In this document: piece by piece, positions 33,039-47,396 of the stretch
Layout: each line of letters opens with the position of its first letter
Numbering within the stretch: the first letter of the stretch is position 1
Source of the DNA: Rhabditophanes sp. KR3021
Lineage: Eukaryota > Nematoda > Chromadorea > Rhabditida > Alloionematidae
DNA: 64,000 nt
Assembly (NCBI GenBank): GCA_963281155.1
Contig: CAUJLY010000004.1
Coordinates: 3,100,001-3,164,000, forward strand
Direction: 5' to 3'
Program-made: the position numbers and the translations under genes
The notes under the pieces: generated by a model
What the model saw: only the letters and a program-made list of their open reading frames with translations
Database searches by the model: none
What the model was told of the DNA's origin: nothing

Positions 33039-35610
33039 TTAGTCAGAGAGATACTTGCTTGCAAAGTTGGTTACACTTCCAATGACTAAAGAAGTTTTGC
33101 CCTTGATGCTTTGAATTTCTCTAATAATCTTCTCGTAAGTTTGGTTTTCCTTTTGTAACTCGTCAATTTCGCTTTTCATTTCATGATTTATCTCGTTAGC
33201 GGCATGCTTGAAGTGGTCAAACGAAGTTTCCAATTCTTTGGCTGTTTCATTTTCACAAGAAGTCATGTGGTAATTGGCACTGTCTTTCAATTTGATAGAA
33301 ATGTGTTGTTTGAGTTGTTTTTTAAAATTATCCTCTTTACCACTTGTATTCCATCTATATTTTTCGAGTAGATACAGTCCTCCGTAAACAGTAAATCCGC
33401 AGCAAATAACTTTCAATCCCAGTGTTTTGTAAACGATTCCACCCACAACAACTGCCCCAACACCTGCATTTCCAAATGACCATGCTGCATTGAAAATCAT
33501 ATTGGTAAAAGCCGTATCAACAACAGATGGTGGATCTTGTTTGCTCGAAGTATCATTGCTTCTACTTGTCGTTGACTTACTTGATGCCAAAGAAATATCT
33601 TGCATGTATTTTTTTGGCGTTGAAACAGAAGTAATTGGCTTAGACTGGGTGTACGCAACTATTCTGCGGAAGATATTGGTAAATCCAAATGTAAAATGAA
33701 ATTCGAGATCCTCACGGAAGTCTGCCATATACTGGTTGCAATTGATAGTAATGTTAATGGACGGATTTTTGACTCTCTTCCAAGCACTGTCGATTTTCGA
33801 GGTGCCTCTATTATGATAAATATTCTTAACATTGTCATAAACATCCATTTCCATAGATCTAATTCGGTTTTCCAAGCTAACTCCGCACAAGGCTCTTAAA
33901 TCAGTAGCAATAGCTTTATTTATAAAATCGGCAATCTTATTTTTATAAACAGCGATTCCTTCTTCTGTGTCAATTAAGGTTTCGTCGAATTTATCCAATA
34001 CCCCTTCAAGTCTTTGAGTGACCTCATAAAAGTCCGTCGATACTCTAAGATGGACTTCTTCGCGGATTCTTCGTGTGTGCGTATTGTAATCTTGAGTAAA
34101 CTCCTTAAGCTGGTCCATTATTTCCTTAAATTCGTCATTCAAATGCTTTTGACTATTAAAGATGCGTTCATTTTCTTTCGAAACAATGCTTATGACGTTT
34201 TCCATGTTATATTTCATCAGATCAACAAGTGAAATAGCCTTATTGTTATGGGATTGAAATTTGGTTTGAATGGCAGAGTTGGAAATGCAGTCTTTAAAGG
34301 CATCTTCAAAATACCGAAAAGCATTGGCTCTATACTCGTGATTACTGGACTTGTAGATTTGAGTGGAATTTTCAGTAGCATTAAGACGAAGTTCAAGCAT
34401 TTCTTTAGCAGATGTAAAGAAAATTCTGTTCATTGCTTCCTTCTCAGAACATACTCCCAATTCTCTCACCAAAAATTCAATGCAACGATTCATATGTTGT
34501 TGCTTGACTGCTTCAACTTGTTCCTGAAACATTTTCATAATTATTGAACCAAACATAAATAAATTATGGTTTTGAAAAATCCGTTAGCTGAATTTGGAGG
34601 GTGGATCCACTATCTAATTTCCGCATAAGGAGTAGAAAAATGCAATTAAATCGTTTATATTTTATGTGTCAAAGATCTTACAATTAACTCACCTTCGCCA
34701 TATCATCAATTGCATCCCAACGATTGTTGAGGATAAAAATATTTGGCTTGACTAACTTCTTGCTGACTCTTGAGAAAAAGTCCTTTTCAGCTCTGGTGAC
34801 AGTTGCTTCACTATTGCAAACCAATACAAAAACATCAGCATCCAAGCAATGATCATCAATCCAGGAATCTGACTCTTCACTTAAATCAACACCGGGACTG
34901 TCAAGAATGACAACATCATTGCGCAGCATCTCGGCGCTATTCTTCGGGAAGAATACTCTCAACCGAGATGAAGTACCCATAGCTGGCAGACCACTATTTT
35001 GATCACTTAAAGCATGACTAAGACTGTGCAGTTTATCAAAAGCTATTTTCGAGTCGTCATTTTCAACACATAGAAACTGTTCATCCGTTTCCGATCCTTC
35101 CAATTGCAAAAAACAACAAGTAGTATGACCCATTCCTTGTGGCAATATTTTCTTATGAAGCATTGCATTGATAGCAGTACTTTTGCCATTACTAGTTCTT
35201 CCAAAAAACACAACCTTCATCTTGTCTCTTTGGAAAGTTTCTTTGATTGCTCGAATTGAGTTGATCAAATCAGTTGCGTCCTTTAATTCATCCTTAACGC
35301 ATATGTTTCTGTGTGTATTTATTTCTAAAGTATCAAAAGATAACATTAACTTCCTATTTTCATTCACATACCAGTGTAGTTTTTAATTATATCAGTTATA
35401 TGATGCTCAAGCTCATCATAAATACTTGACATTTCACTTTTAGCGTGAATAAATTTTTGCAGATGCCCAGAACCATTGTGTCCACTTGCGACCGATGTTT
35501 TCTTTTCTACAAATATTTGCTAGAATATTCTTTTAACAGTTCTTCAACTTACTCATTACATCCTTTCTGACATCTAATTTAGTCTGAGATGGAAGCGTTT
35601 CTGCTGCCAT
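33039..35610 (-). CDS. Mfn: Mitofusin, outer mitochondrial membrane fusion GTPase
   Basis: Four exons: 35610-35553, 35506-35372, 35324-34693 and 34523-33039; they join in frame to 769 codons plus stop, close to the 757 residues of human MFN2. Dynamin-family GTPase motifs are complete: G1 GRTSNGKST, the switch region GHTTCC, G3 DSPG and G4 NNRWD. A central coiled-coil region follows, then a conserved ADFREDLEFHFTFG motif. Two adjoining membrane segments lie around residues 620-665 (AAWSFGNAGVGAVVVGGIVY and ICCGFTVYGGLYLLEKY), then a C-terminal heptad-repeat helix. It tethers and fuses mitochondrial outer membranes. The start ATG at 35610 lies 15 bases after a tttttag acceptor, suggesting trans-splicing or a 5' UTR intron. 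It is divergently paired with the QARS gene, with 385 bases between starts. No defect is seen. The open 505-codon frame from 34556 starts in intron and is not the true start. Confidence 0.95.
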
Positions 35611-35995
35611 GTTGTGTAAACGACTAAAAACAGTATTCATTATATTATTACAGGCGATGATGTGATTACGAAATAGCTAAATAACAATATGGCATCATAC
35701 CAAACAAACTCGAAGGGACATAAATGAGGTCGTGTCAAGATTTTACATTTAAAATAAAATTTGATTTAAGTAAACGTTTATATGGATAATTAAGAGATGC
35801 ATTAATTAAGGTAATCTAGTAAATCCGTACCTGATTGGTTACGTGAAGTTCCTTAAGCGATTGTTTAAAACAGTTTACCAATCAAATACCAACGTTGAGG
35901 CCCTCTTTTTTAAATGATGATTAAATATGACGTCAATTTCATAATAATTGCAAGACTTTGTTTGGTAATAATTAATGTAAATTATTTTAGATATC
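35611..35995. promoter_or_regulatory. Shared divergent promoter region, mitofusin / QARS
   Basis: 385 bases separate the start codons of two head-to-head genes, so both promoters must lie here or in nearby untranslated exons. No TATA box is compelling. Acceptor-like AG sites lie just before both ATGs: tttttag, 15 bases before mitofusin, and attattttag, 5 bases before QARS. Confidence 0.5.
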
Positions 35996-38469
35996 ATGGC
36001 ACTCCCAGTTGATGAAGTTACCAGACTATTAACGTTTCTCGAACTGTCTGAACAGAAGATTAAAGAGACTTTGAAGAATGATACTATCAGCCAAAATATT
36101 GCAAAATTAGCTTTGATCGGTGAAAAGCATGATTCCAATTTGTCAAAAGTATCCGTAAGTTTAGATTATTCCAAATATGTTATTTATCTTTATAGAAAAA
36201 ACTAATCTACACCTTGGCTACCCATCTATTGCCAAGAGGAAAAAGTTACGAAGATGAGTTGGCAACTTTGATTGTTACAAAGCAAATTAACAATGACGCC
36301 CAATTAACTGCAGCTCTCGAGTATGTTCACAAGACTCCACGCGAACTTTACAAAAAAGAGGAGTTTGACGCTTACTGCGGAGTTGGTGTAGTTTACACAA
36401 CTGAGATGATCCATGAAGTTATCCAGAAGGTATTTGATGCCGCAAAGGATCAAATTATCAGTGAGAGATATTCTTTCAATACTGGAAAACTGATGGGCCA
36501 AATTAAGGCTAGCTTAAAGTTTGCCGATGCTTCTGATATCAAAACTCACATGGACATCAAAATTCTGTCACTTCTCGGTCCAAAGACTGAAGATGACCTC
36601 TTGCCCAAGAAGGTAAAGAAAGTTGCCGCTCCTAAAGCCACAGAAAAAGTTGCCAAAAAGGTAGAACAAAAAAATGAAGAGGAAACCGACTCTTCGGAAA
36701 CGATTGAAGAGTTGATGAAGACTCGTGCCAATTTCCATAAACCTGGTGAGAACTATACTACCGATGGATATGAGGTTACTCCAAACACCATGAATCTTCT
36801 CAAGGAACATTTGAAGGCTACTGGAGGTCGTGTTCAAACTAGATTTCCACCTGAACCAAATGGTGTCTTGCATATTGGGCATGCGAAGGCCATCAATATC
36901 AACTTCGGATACGCCAAAGCTCACAACGGACTTTGCAATCTTCGTTTTGATGATACTAATCCAGAAAAGGAGGAAGAACGCTTTTTCCTGGGAATCGAAG
37001 ATATGGTCAGATGGTTAGGATATACACCTGACGCCATCACTCATTCTTCGGATAACTTCCAACAATTGTTTGATTGGGCTGTTATTTTGATCAAAAAGGG
37101 ACTAGCTTATGTTTGCCATCAAACTGTTGAAGAAATGAGAGGGTTTGATGTCAAGTTATCCCCATACCGTGAACGTCCAATCCCCGAATCACTCCAATTG
37201 TTTTTCGACATGAAACACGGGAAGTTCGCTGAAGGTGAAGCAACCTTGCGTTTAAAACTTACCCTCGAAGAGGGAAAAGTTGACCCCGTCGCTTATCGCA
37301 TCAAGTTTGTCCCTCATCATAGATCAAAAGATGACTGGTGTATTTATCCTACTTACGATTACACCCACTGTCTCTGTGATTCGATCGAAAACATTTCACA
37401 TTCTTTGTGCACAAAGGAATTCCAATCACGTAGAAGTTCATATTACTGGTTGTGTAATGCTCTAGACATTTATTGTCCAGTTCAATGGGAGTATGGAAGG
37501 CTAAATGTTAACTACACCGTCATTTCAAAGAGAAAGATCGCTGCTTTGATCAACAATAAGATTGTAGCTGATTGGGATGATCCTAGACTTTTTACCTTGT
37601 CTGGATTACGTAGAAGAGGCATTCCATCTGAGGCTATCAATAAGTTTGTGGCCAAACTTGGTTTAACTGGAGCTCAAATGGTAATTGATCCTATCGCCAT
37701 AGATGCCGTCGTAAGAGACTATTTGAATGTTAATGCCCCACGTACAATGGCTGTATTAGAGCCATTGAAGCTCACCGTTCAAAACTTTGAAGAAATGGGA
37801 CTTGGCGAGACGTTAAGTATTCTTGACTTCCCTGGAGATGACTCGAAGACTGCTACTCACAATATTAGCGTCGACAAAACAATCTTTATCGAATCCACTG
37901 ATTTTAAATCGGTAAGTTGTTTATAAGTTGTTTAATTGTTTAATAACCATGTCTTTAGACTGGTGAAAAAGGATACAGACGTTTGACACCCACTCAATCT
38001 GTTGGCCTCAAGCACCTTGGATTAGTCTTGAAATTTGTAGAAGAAATCAAGAGTACTGTTGGTGAAACAACTGAAGTTGTAGTTAGAGCCGAAAAATTAT
38101 CACCAGAAAATAAGCCAAGTGCCTTTATTCATTGGGTTTGCAAGCCAAAGCAAATTACAGTTCGTGTTTACAGCAGACTTTTCAACAGCAAGAATCCCGA
38201 AGATCCAGAACAGGTTCCAAATGGATTTTTAAGTGACTGCAATCTTGATTCCTTGATTGTTCATAGTAATGCTATGGTCGATGGATACCTTGGCAATTTA
38301 AAGGTCTATGACAGATTCCAATTTGAAAGAATCGGATACTTTTCAGTTGATACAGACTCAAAAGCCAATAAGGTAAGTAAATAATTAAAAGCTTTCAGTA
38401 TTAATGAAATACTTTTAGGTCATTTTTAATCGCACCGTTGCCTTGAAAGAAGATGTTGGAAAGAACTAA
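35996..38469 (+). CDS. QARS: Glutaminyl-tRNA synthetase, cytosolic
   Basis: Exons 35996-36154, 36196-37911, 37959-38372 and 38419-38469 join in frame to 779 codons plus stop, matching the roughly 775-residue eukaryotic enzyme. It charges tRNA-Gln with glutamine. The N-terminus (LSEQKIKETLKN) is the eukaryotic YqeY-like appended domain, followed by a Lys/Glu-rich linker (KKVKKVAAPKATEKVAKK). The class I catalytic core has PPEPNGVLHIGHAKAININ with the HIGH signature, DDTNPEKEE, and the KMSKS equivalent VISKRK. The C-terminal anticodon-binding beta-barrel (EPLKLTVQN...GYRRLTPTQ...) is complete. The ATG at 35996 follows an acceptor-like attattttag by five bases. Polyadenylation signals AATAAA are present at 38510 and shortly after. 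It converges on calmodulin. Confidence 0.96.
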
Positions 38470-38882
38470 ATATTAATTTAATGAATGAATTTACATTTAT
38501 ATTAATTTAAATAAATCTTTAAAGATACAATAAAAGTATTTGCAAAAATGTGTTTTATATCAACTAATGGAAATTCGTTGTAAAGCGCTTAAGCAAAGCA
38601 CATCTATTGTATTCTTCCAATTAAAGTTATACTTAACAAACAAATTAAGCTGTATTTTATTTCAATTTTATCAAAAAAACGTTATTTTCATAATTTAGTT
38701 TGTAAAAATAGGTATACATCACATATATAAATATAATCAGTAATCAGGGAAAAGCTGTATATAGTGGGTAAATAGTATTGGACAGACAGAGCTCAAGGAG
38801 AGAGTTCATTTTGAGATGATCTTATTCGGAAATAAATTGAAAAACGTGTTGACAAGTCCCCAAAGACTTCACAATTACACAT
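38470..38882. terminator. Shared 3' flank of QARS and calmodulin
   Basis: A 413-base convergent intergenic region. On the + strand AATAAA at 38510-38515 and a second AATAAA near 38528 serve QARS. On the minus strand TTTATT near 38656 (AATAAA when read for calmodulin) lies about 220 bases past the calmodulin stop. Apart from these there is only AT-rich sequence. Confidence 0.5.
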
Positions 38883-39568
<686 letters not shown>

Positions 39569-42500
39569 ATTTCTTTTAAACAAATACTAAAATGTACAAA
39601 AACGATGAATGCGTATTTACCAAAAGTAAGTCATTATAAGCGGATAATTATAGTATTCAAATTACGTGATTTGGTCATTTACATAAAAGCTTTTTAGTTG
39701 GCACGAAAGTTGGGATAAAGTTGCCTTCTTACAATTACACGGCATTTTACATGTCAATTGAACAAATAATAACGATGTTTTGTCAACCTACACATCACCA
39801 AATCATTAAAATGCATATTTTAGTAATTGTTCTCAAATATTTACATGTTACTACAAAGAAACACTTAAAAAATAAAAAACACTTTAAACCGAACAAACCA
39901 AAAATACTACAACATATAAAAGAACCTTGTTTTTCCCAAATAAGTAATGGTTCGTATAAATAAAATGATTTTATCAAAAGAAACTGCCTTTTATTTCATA
40001 GAATTGCAGCCTGTTCTTCGATATAAAAACAATTACACAAATATAGGCCACGATGATATTGCAAATGACACACAATTATGTCCAATCTTAAAGGGTACGA
40101 CTTTCAAACAACGAACATGTCTTCTTGTTAAGATATACTCATTTAAAAGATAACTAAACAAATATCATTGCAAAATGACATTCTCAGATAGGAACTCATT
40201 ATAGTCATGCACACAATATTTTGAAGGAAATGCGTCAATCCAAATAGGTAGTTTGTGATCGGAATTGTATGATTTCAGCTATTTATGCTGTTTGCATCAC
40301 GTAACTCCGTAATTTTAAATTGAATCAGAAACATTTGTTACCTGACCCCTAACTTCGGAACAAAAAAATAAAAGCTTTTAATAAATTAAAATGGTGGTGA
40401 CGTGATTACATACGTCAACGCGCTAAAATATTCATTTTGAGAATGTCCAAAGTTAATAATAATAAAAATAATCACTTATAACACCTATAAACCGATCCTA
40501 TTTTTCCTATACATTTGTATGATATTTCATTTTAAAGCAAAGCTGGAGCCGATTACGGACATGTGTATAAGGTGTTACAAAGTGCTTCAATATAATAATG
40601 AGTGGCGATAGCATGTACTGTCAAACCGTTAAGCCTGTTGACAAAGGAAATAATTCTATTTTTTACGCTCCTAACAGAAGCTATACTTTGTCATTTATTA
40701 TGTCTTCCTCATTTTGTAATTATAATTTATCATATACATGTATATATTAAAGATAAATGATATTCAGTAAGCTGTAAGATACAGAAAATATATAGATACA
40801 CAAATATTTAGAAGGATACAACAATATTTAGATTGATACAAAAATATATAGATAGATAAAAAATACAATAAAGATAGATACAAATTTTATAAAGATAGAC
40901 AGATGCATTTTGTGTAATTTGTACATTCTTGATAGTTGGTAGCCACGCAAATTAAGAAATCCTGAATGCGTGTTATGATAGATATCTCTTATAAAAAATG
41001 ACAAAGTATATTTTAAAGTGTATGCTGATATTTTGTCAAGAATATATGTCGCAAGAAGAAAAAGTTTGTTGATGTAAAAAATTAGTTGAAATAACGGAAG
41101 TTATAATCTGCTGGCTCTGTGTGTACTATATTTTCATAGTAGCTTAAAAGTAAAAGTTACGAACACTCCTATGGAAATTAACAAAATAAAGTATAGTTGT
41201 GATAAAGAGGTGTTTGCTAAAATTAATGTTTCTTTTTATAAGTATAAATTATAATCATAAAAGCTTGTCTTCTCTCCTTGCAATAAAAAATATCAAATAT
41301 GTGATGATGTTATTTTCCACCAAAGTATGATCAAAAAGATGTAACTACATATAAATAATTGTCGTGCTTTAATATTATTTATATTGAAATATATTGAAAT
41401 ACATGCAAATTTGCTAAATACGACATGTTTTATGAATGCTATCTATATTGATGTTATACTGAAGCCATACTTCAATTAGTTGGAAGCTCAGCAGATTGGT
41501 AGTAGTCAGAAGGGCTTATTTATTGATAGTAGTTTGGCAGACTTATTAATAATTTCTAATTAATTTTCAAGCATATCAATGAAATCCTTTAGTCAGGCTT
41601 TGGCAGCATTAAATATATAAAGTATGCCCTACATATTAAATATATTGTTTTATGTGTTGTTTAAAACTAAGATGTATTTATGAAATTAATACACAAAATA
41701 TAATTAAATAACTATATTTATGTATATTCATACTCTTAAAACTATTCATAATCCTTTTGGGGGTAATCTTTTTATTAAAATTGTATGAATAGAAGCCTTG
41801 GTAATAGAATGGCATTTGTTAAATGAATGGTTAATTTTGTAGAGTACTTTTAGATAAAAATTGCGTCGTGCCGTGCGCCATGACAACAAAAAATTGAAGG
41901 AATGGCATAGAATGGTTGGAAATAAGATACAAGTTAAAAGTTAATTTATGAAAGCATACAGCCATTTAAACGTAATGTGTCATGAATAAAGGTTTAACTC
42001 GAGAAAGTATCAAGTTAAGGAGGAAAGATGTAAATTTGTGGTTAAAATAATAGTTTGACAAAGAACCGAAATTGAATGTCTTTGGATATGCATATTTCGA
42101 TTAATAAAATATATTCAGGGATTACATTCTATTTATGACAAGTTATGTAGTAAGTATAATAACACTACCACACAACTTATTACATTTGGTGTATGTGTTG
42201 TTTTACTATATATCTTTGACTATATCTTTTACTATCTTTTTTCTAGTATAAATATTTGAGACTACATTTTACAATATATTTTTGAGTAGTAGTTGGTTGT
42301 ACATTTTGACTATTTGGTCCATAAGAAAAGGTTCTTTTAGGATGTAATATATAATAGTATACATAATGGTATGCACAATATGTTTCAAATTTGGTAGTAT
42401 TAGTAGCCGTTTGGCGTATTTTATGTAAACTTTTAATTGAGCATTGGATAATTAGTATTTTTTTAATTATCCATAACACATAATGGCATTTAATAGTATT

Positions 42501-45500
42501 TAAAATATGTAATAATACTTAATAATGTTAAAATGTTATGTGTGTATTTGGGTCGATTGAAAGTCATTTAAATGAATAAATAAAGTTGAAAACTTTAAAA
42601 TAAATATTGTAAATGAAAAATAGTTTAAAATTGTCCTCTAATATGCATAGTATATATTTAGTTTTAAATTTTCAAAAATGCACATTAACTGCTTTAGTGG
42701 CAAAGTATATTAACACAGTTTTGAGTGAGCAAAAGTGTGTTGAGAAAATAGAAGAATTTGGAGGTAATTATACACTTTATCAGTTTAAAATTTAAAAGCG
42801 GAATTAAATGTATGAAAGTGTACCATGAAATGGCAAATGGTATTTTGAAAGCCATCCAATTTAAACAAAAAGGAACTCAAGAAAATTGGCAGGGGCTAAA
42901 TATTTCAGGAAAGTTTATGCAAATGATAGTTTTAGGATTAAAGAATGAGTCAAAATTTTGACGGTCTTTTATTATAAATTACAATTGGCCTATTTTGAAG
43001 TTTAAAAGTAGTTGTTATTGTCAAAAATGGGCATTGTTTGTGTCAGTCGAGACAAAAAAATATCTGTGTTCAAAAAATATTTTAAATAGTGTTTGTTAGG
43101 AATATGTAGGTTATAGCATGGAAATTAATAAAATCTAAAATAAAATATTTATTACTTATTGATATGAGACAGAAAAGCGCTTTTTGACAAATAAAAATTA
43201 TTTTTTTACCAGCTCAAAGAAACAATACTTGGCCTTAACACAAACCATACAACATACCCAATAAAAATAGAGAAGAACTATCAAAAGATATCTGAATGCG
43301 AAAGTATAGAAAGTTGGAAATACTAAAGTATATGTTTTGCCAGCAAATTATAAATTAAATTATATATCAAATATATATCAAATTATATATTATTTGTAAA
43401 TAAGTGTATTCATAATACAAAGGAAGAGCATTTAAAAAAAGAACTAATTAAAAATATTATGTTTGTTTGATTGTTATTGGGGGGAGGAATGATTGGGTAA
43501 CAAATAATTTAATAATATACAGATTTGATAAAAGACAAGAAAAGTTAAGAAAAGATAATTTGGTTAAGACGAAGTTTTCTTGTATACTTAAATAATAATA
43601 AAAAATTGATAAATAATAGATAAAAGTTTTAGGGAACAAGTTTTGTGTAGATCACTAGAGAAAGTGATAAAATATGTGTTTAATGTAGTTAAGCATAAAT
43701 AATTACATTAAGAACTTAAGCTTGTGTAAAATAGGTTACATTTACTTCATGGGTATCATTAAATTGCGCAAATTGCATTAACTTTTGAAAATGGCCATGT
43801 ATAAATAAATGTTTGCTTAGTAGAGCTACTTGGCACGACATTGGTATGGATATGTTTGGACATGAATTCAGTTTTAATAAGCACCTGCTTTTAATAGAGA
43901 AGAAATAACATGGATATTAGCTTTTCCGGCTCATATCTCCTTTGAAAATGGATAAAGCCAAAAGAAGAAGATGTGCATATTTATCTATAAAATAGGCAAA
44001 ACAATCGTCTATTTTTAAAAATAAATTTGCTATCACATGAAGGAGCTTAGCGATTATAAAGGTTTCGAATGGCGTCACAAAATTAAATGGTAATTTTGTT
44101 CCATTTTATACTTTAGATATAATTCTTTTGAAAAATGAAAAGAAATATTTAAAAAAATAGCATTTTGTAGGTTAAAAATGAAGAAATATTTAAAATTGTG
44201 AAAGATAATTATTTTAAATTTGGAAAGTACGCAAAATTGTTCATTCAAAAATATGCAATTTTGTAAATTGTGAGAAATTTGGTTTAAAATATGTTTTAGT
44301 TTGGAAATACATTAGTGAAAATTTAACACTTCAATGTTATGCCCTTGAAATAATTTAAATAAAGGAATGGCAATTTGTTGTGGTCCAATGATTTAAGAGA
44401 CATGATATAAAAATGTTGGTGAAAGGAATAAAATCTTATATGTACACTTGGGAAAAATGTATTAAAGATTCATTTTCATATAATTTAAATTTAGGAGGAG
44501 GCTTTGGTGTGATTAGCAAGTAAGATTATAGTCTTTTTGGTTTTCCCTCTTTACATATGACAATTCGATGCAATTCGAGAATATTGGGCATAATACAGTT
44601 TGCAAAGACACGTTATTGTATGTAAGAAGTTCATAATTTTATGAGGGTCTGGAGAACAGGGGAATTCACAAATGTTTCTGATTGATAACGCCAATATAAT
44701 TTACTTATTCGAAACAAAGTCGGCGTCAATTAGTTAAAACAAAGTTGATGATAACGGTATGTGCCAATAGATTAATGCATATCTGAAGAACAAGCTATTG
44801 CATCTATCTTAATCTGTCCACAGATTTTTAAGCCAACAACTCAAAAGCAATTTGATAAAAGGGTAGGTATTTTGGAAGATTAAATGTAATGGCATACATA
44901 CATTATATATTTATATTGATGTGTGTAATACAGATAAAAGTATATGTTTTGGGACAAGTGTTTTTGATAAATGCAGTATTTAAAGCTTTCAAAATGGCTT
45001 TATAGATAATTATAAAAGTGAAGATTCAACAAAATATTTATAATATAATAAAATTCTGATATCAAAAGACTGACAAATCATAAAAAGCACATAAGCCAAT
45101 ATATAATTGTGAACATAAATAGAATAAAACAAACTGGGGTAAAGTGAAATAAAATATTTATTAAATTGTTATTCTTCTTCAAAACATTACATTGACTTCA
45201 TTTAGGGACAACAGAAGATTAAGTAATTACTTATGTACAAAAAGAATAACACAAATACTTTAATATAAATACAGATATTTTTGCATCTTATTCATCAACC
45301 CGATCGCATTAATCTGTTTTAAAATTGTTTTTTTACAGGAAGTAGAAAACGCCTACTTACATTGAGATGAGTAATCATAGAAACTTTAGTATAAACAATT
45401 TTTCCCAAATTAATAACAAAATCATGTTTACAATATATGTTTATTTTATTATGCAATTTATAAATCTTTTGCACAAGTTAATGAATAGAGAACTATAGCA

Positions 45501-45783
45501 TGTGTTTCCAATAAAATTACCACTTCTAATAGTACTTGAGTTTAATTCCTAATGATTTCAATTTAATTGCAATTAGAGTACATGTATTTATAGTATTTGT
45601 GAACAGTTTAACAAAAATAACTATCAAAAATAAATAAGACCAAAAATTAATAAGAACAAAGGTTATTGTAATTTACATAGTCCAAGACATTTATATATAT
45701 GCGTTTATAATATTTAAATATTGATAGATATTTGAGAAAGTTGATGATACATTATAATATTGATATTAAAGGACAATTAAATA
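39569..45783. other. 6.2-kb gene-poor AT-rich interval
   Basis: No convincing coding exon is found. The longest open pieces are about 60-80 codons with AT-driven composition. From about 41000 to 45000 G clearly exceeds C on the + strand in most lines. There is a GATA/GATAC-rich low-complexity patch at 40776-40905. The interval lies between the 5' end of calmodulin and the 3' end of Rab7. It could hold regulatory DNA, a non-coding transcript, or distant 5' exons of the downstream titin-like gene. Confidence 0.5.
40776..40905. repeat. GATA-rich simple repeat
   Basis: Imperfect repeats of the form (A)TAGATAGATA(C/A)AAAAATAT, for example ATATAGATAGATAAAAAATA and AAAGATAGATACAAATTTTA. It is a degenerate tetranucleotide/AT tract without coding sense. 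Confidence 0.6.
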
Positions 45784-46462
45784 TTAGCATCCGCATCTTT
45801 TTACTGGTGGCTCCTTTTGATTGCGTCTAGCTCTTCTAACTTCCACGATAGATCCAGAATCAGAATCATCCATTAACCCATGTTCATAAGCAATAGAAGC
45901 AGCCGCATCTAAGGACTCATCGATATTGATACCATTCTTTGCCGAAACCAAATAGTGGGTAATATTGTTTTTTCTACGACACCACTCAGTAACTTCTTTT
46001 ACAGCAATTGGATTACTGCTTATATCAATTTTATTGCCAATTACCACGAATGGGAATAAATCGAATTCTTTTGGGTTAGATTGAATTAAAAACTCCTCGT
46101 GCCATGAGTCAAGTTGTTTTATTGCCTTGGCATCATTAACATCATAAACTAAGACACAGCAATCTGCTCCACGGTAAAAAGCAACTCCAAGACTGCAAAA
46201 TCTCTCCTGACCCGCAGTGTCCCACAGCTAAGCAAACAAAATATAATTAATAATCGTAAAAAACAATAATAAGCACCTGCATAGTAATGGTTTTATCCCC
46301 AACGGGAACTAATTTGGTAAAAAAGTCCGCTCCGATTGTAGGTTTGTGCTGTGCGGAAATTCTCCTGTTGACATAATGGGACATTATGCTTGTCTTCCCA
46401 ACGCCGGATTCTCCTAAAATGACCACCTTGACCAATGTTTTCGATTGCAGTTCAGAGGGCAT
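45784..46462 (-). CDS. Rab7: Rab7 small GTPase
   Basis: Two exons, 46462-46277 and 46227-45784, give 209 codons plus stop (human RAB7A has 207). Motifs: P-loop GESGVGKTS, switch I effector region [11 protein letters not shown] (Rab7-specific ATIGADFLTK in the vertebrate protein), [27 protein letters not shown], and SAK. The C-terminus ends in Cys-Gly-Cys, a double prenylation signal. It directs late endosome and lysosome traffic. The C-terminal 40 residues ([20 protein letters not shown]) are diverged from the canonical hypervariable tail. The ATG follows an acceptor-like ataattag by three bases. The gene faces away from the titin-like gene, with 0.9 kb between their starts. Confidence 0.94.
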
Positions 46463-47396
46463 TTTCTAATTATCAAACAAATTTATAATGACTTGGAAAT
46501 AGCAACCTTTTAGTAAATAACAAGTGTTGTATGTGACGTGCTGATCATGCATTTGTACAAGTCAACACAAATAGTATGCGTTTTTTATAAAGTACAAAGT
46601 TCCTTGATAAAAAGTATCTGCGCTGCACAGACAACGCAATCTATGTATAACATATGGCTGGTAAAAAATACATGTTTAAAACACATAAACAGTTATTAAT
46701 AAAATGATCTGATTGATATGACACTTACAATAAAGTGCCAAAAATAAGTTACATAATATGAAATATAAGACTCTAATAATAACTCTCCTCCTAATAAATA
46801 TAAAATGATCGAAAGTTGAAGAATGTATTTGATCTAACACTATTATAAGTTAAACATCTCTTCTAAATGCCAGTTATCACCAAGCCTCAACACTACACTG
46901 CTAACCAGTAGTCGCGACAGATCAAATGTAAGGCCGGCATCTTTCGATTAGGACTTCTTTTTTAAATCAAAATTTGTTTCGTGTTTAACAAATATCAATA
47001 GACTGTTTAAACTATATGCTAAAAGATTGTCCATCTATTTTAAACAATAACGTCCTATTAATTATTAACGAGGGTGTATAATATTGAATTTTGGATCTCA
47101 TTTAGCGCATTTTCAAATTTGATATATTAATATATATGTTCCCAAATATTTTGCTTTTAATCAAACGTATGTGTATATTTAATTAATTCCAGCTTTTCTC
47201 TTTCCTTCTTATATTGCTTAAACTATTATTCTTTAATATTTAATGTCTTTTATTTATTTCTTTCCATCTAATTTGATCTTCTCCCTAATTAATTTGTACC
47301 TTACGAATTTGTATCCCTATCAATTTGTAATTCTTAAAGTTGTATTCTTACTAATTAATTTATAATTTTATGAGCTTGTTTTTTAATAATTTTTAG
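46463..47396. other. Intergenic between Rab7 start and titin-like gene
   Basis: AT-rich, with pyrimidine-rich + strand from about 47190 (ttttctctttccttcttata...tctttccatctaatttg) up to the acceptor-like ttttttaataatttttag at 47396. Promoters of both divergent genes may be here. No coding region is seen. Confidence 0.45.

Noticed and set aside
33183..34547. Several + strand ORFs opposite mitofusin
   Set aside because: They are shadows of a well-supported minus-strand coding exon.
40776..40905. CRISPR-like or tandem satellite array
   Set aside because: The repeats are imperfect, AT/GATA-biased, without regular spacers; this is a simple repeat in a eukaryotic genome.
42613..42961. Overlapping 60- and 67-codon + strand ORFs in the gene-poor interval
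   Set aside because: They are short, overlap in different frames, lack motifs, and lie in low-complexity AT-rich DNA.
45784..46462. Assignment as Rab32/38 or another Rab
   Set aside because: The switch [24 protein letters not shown] and [11 protein letters not shown] segments are specific to Rab7.
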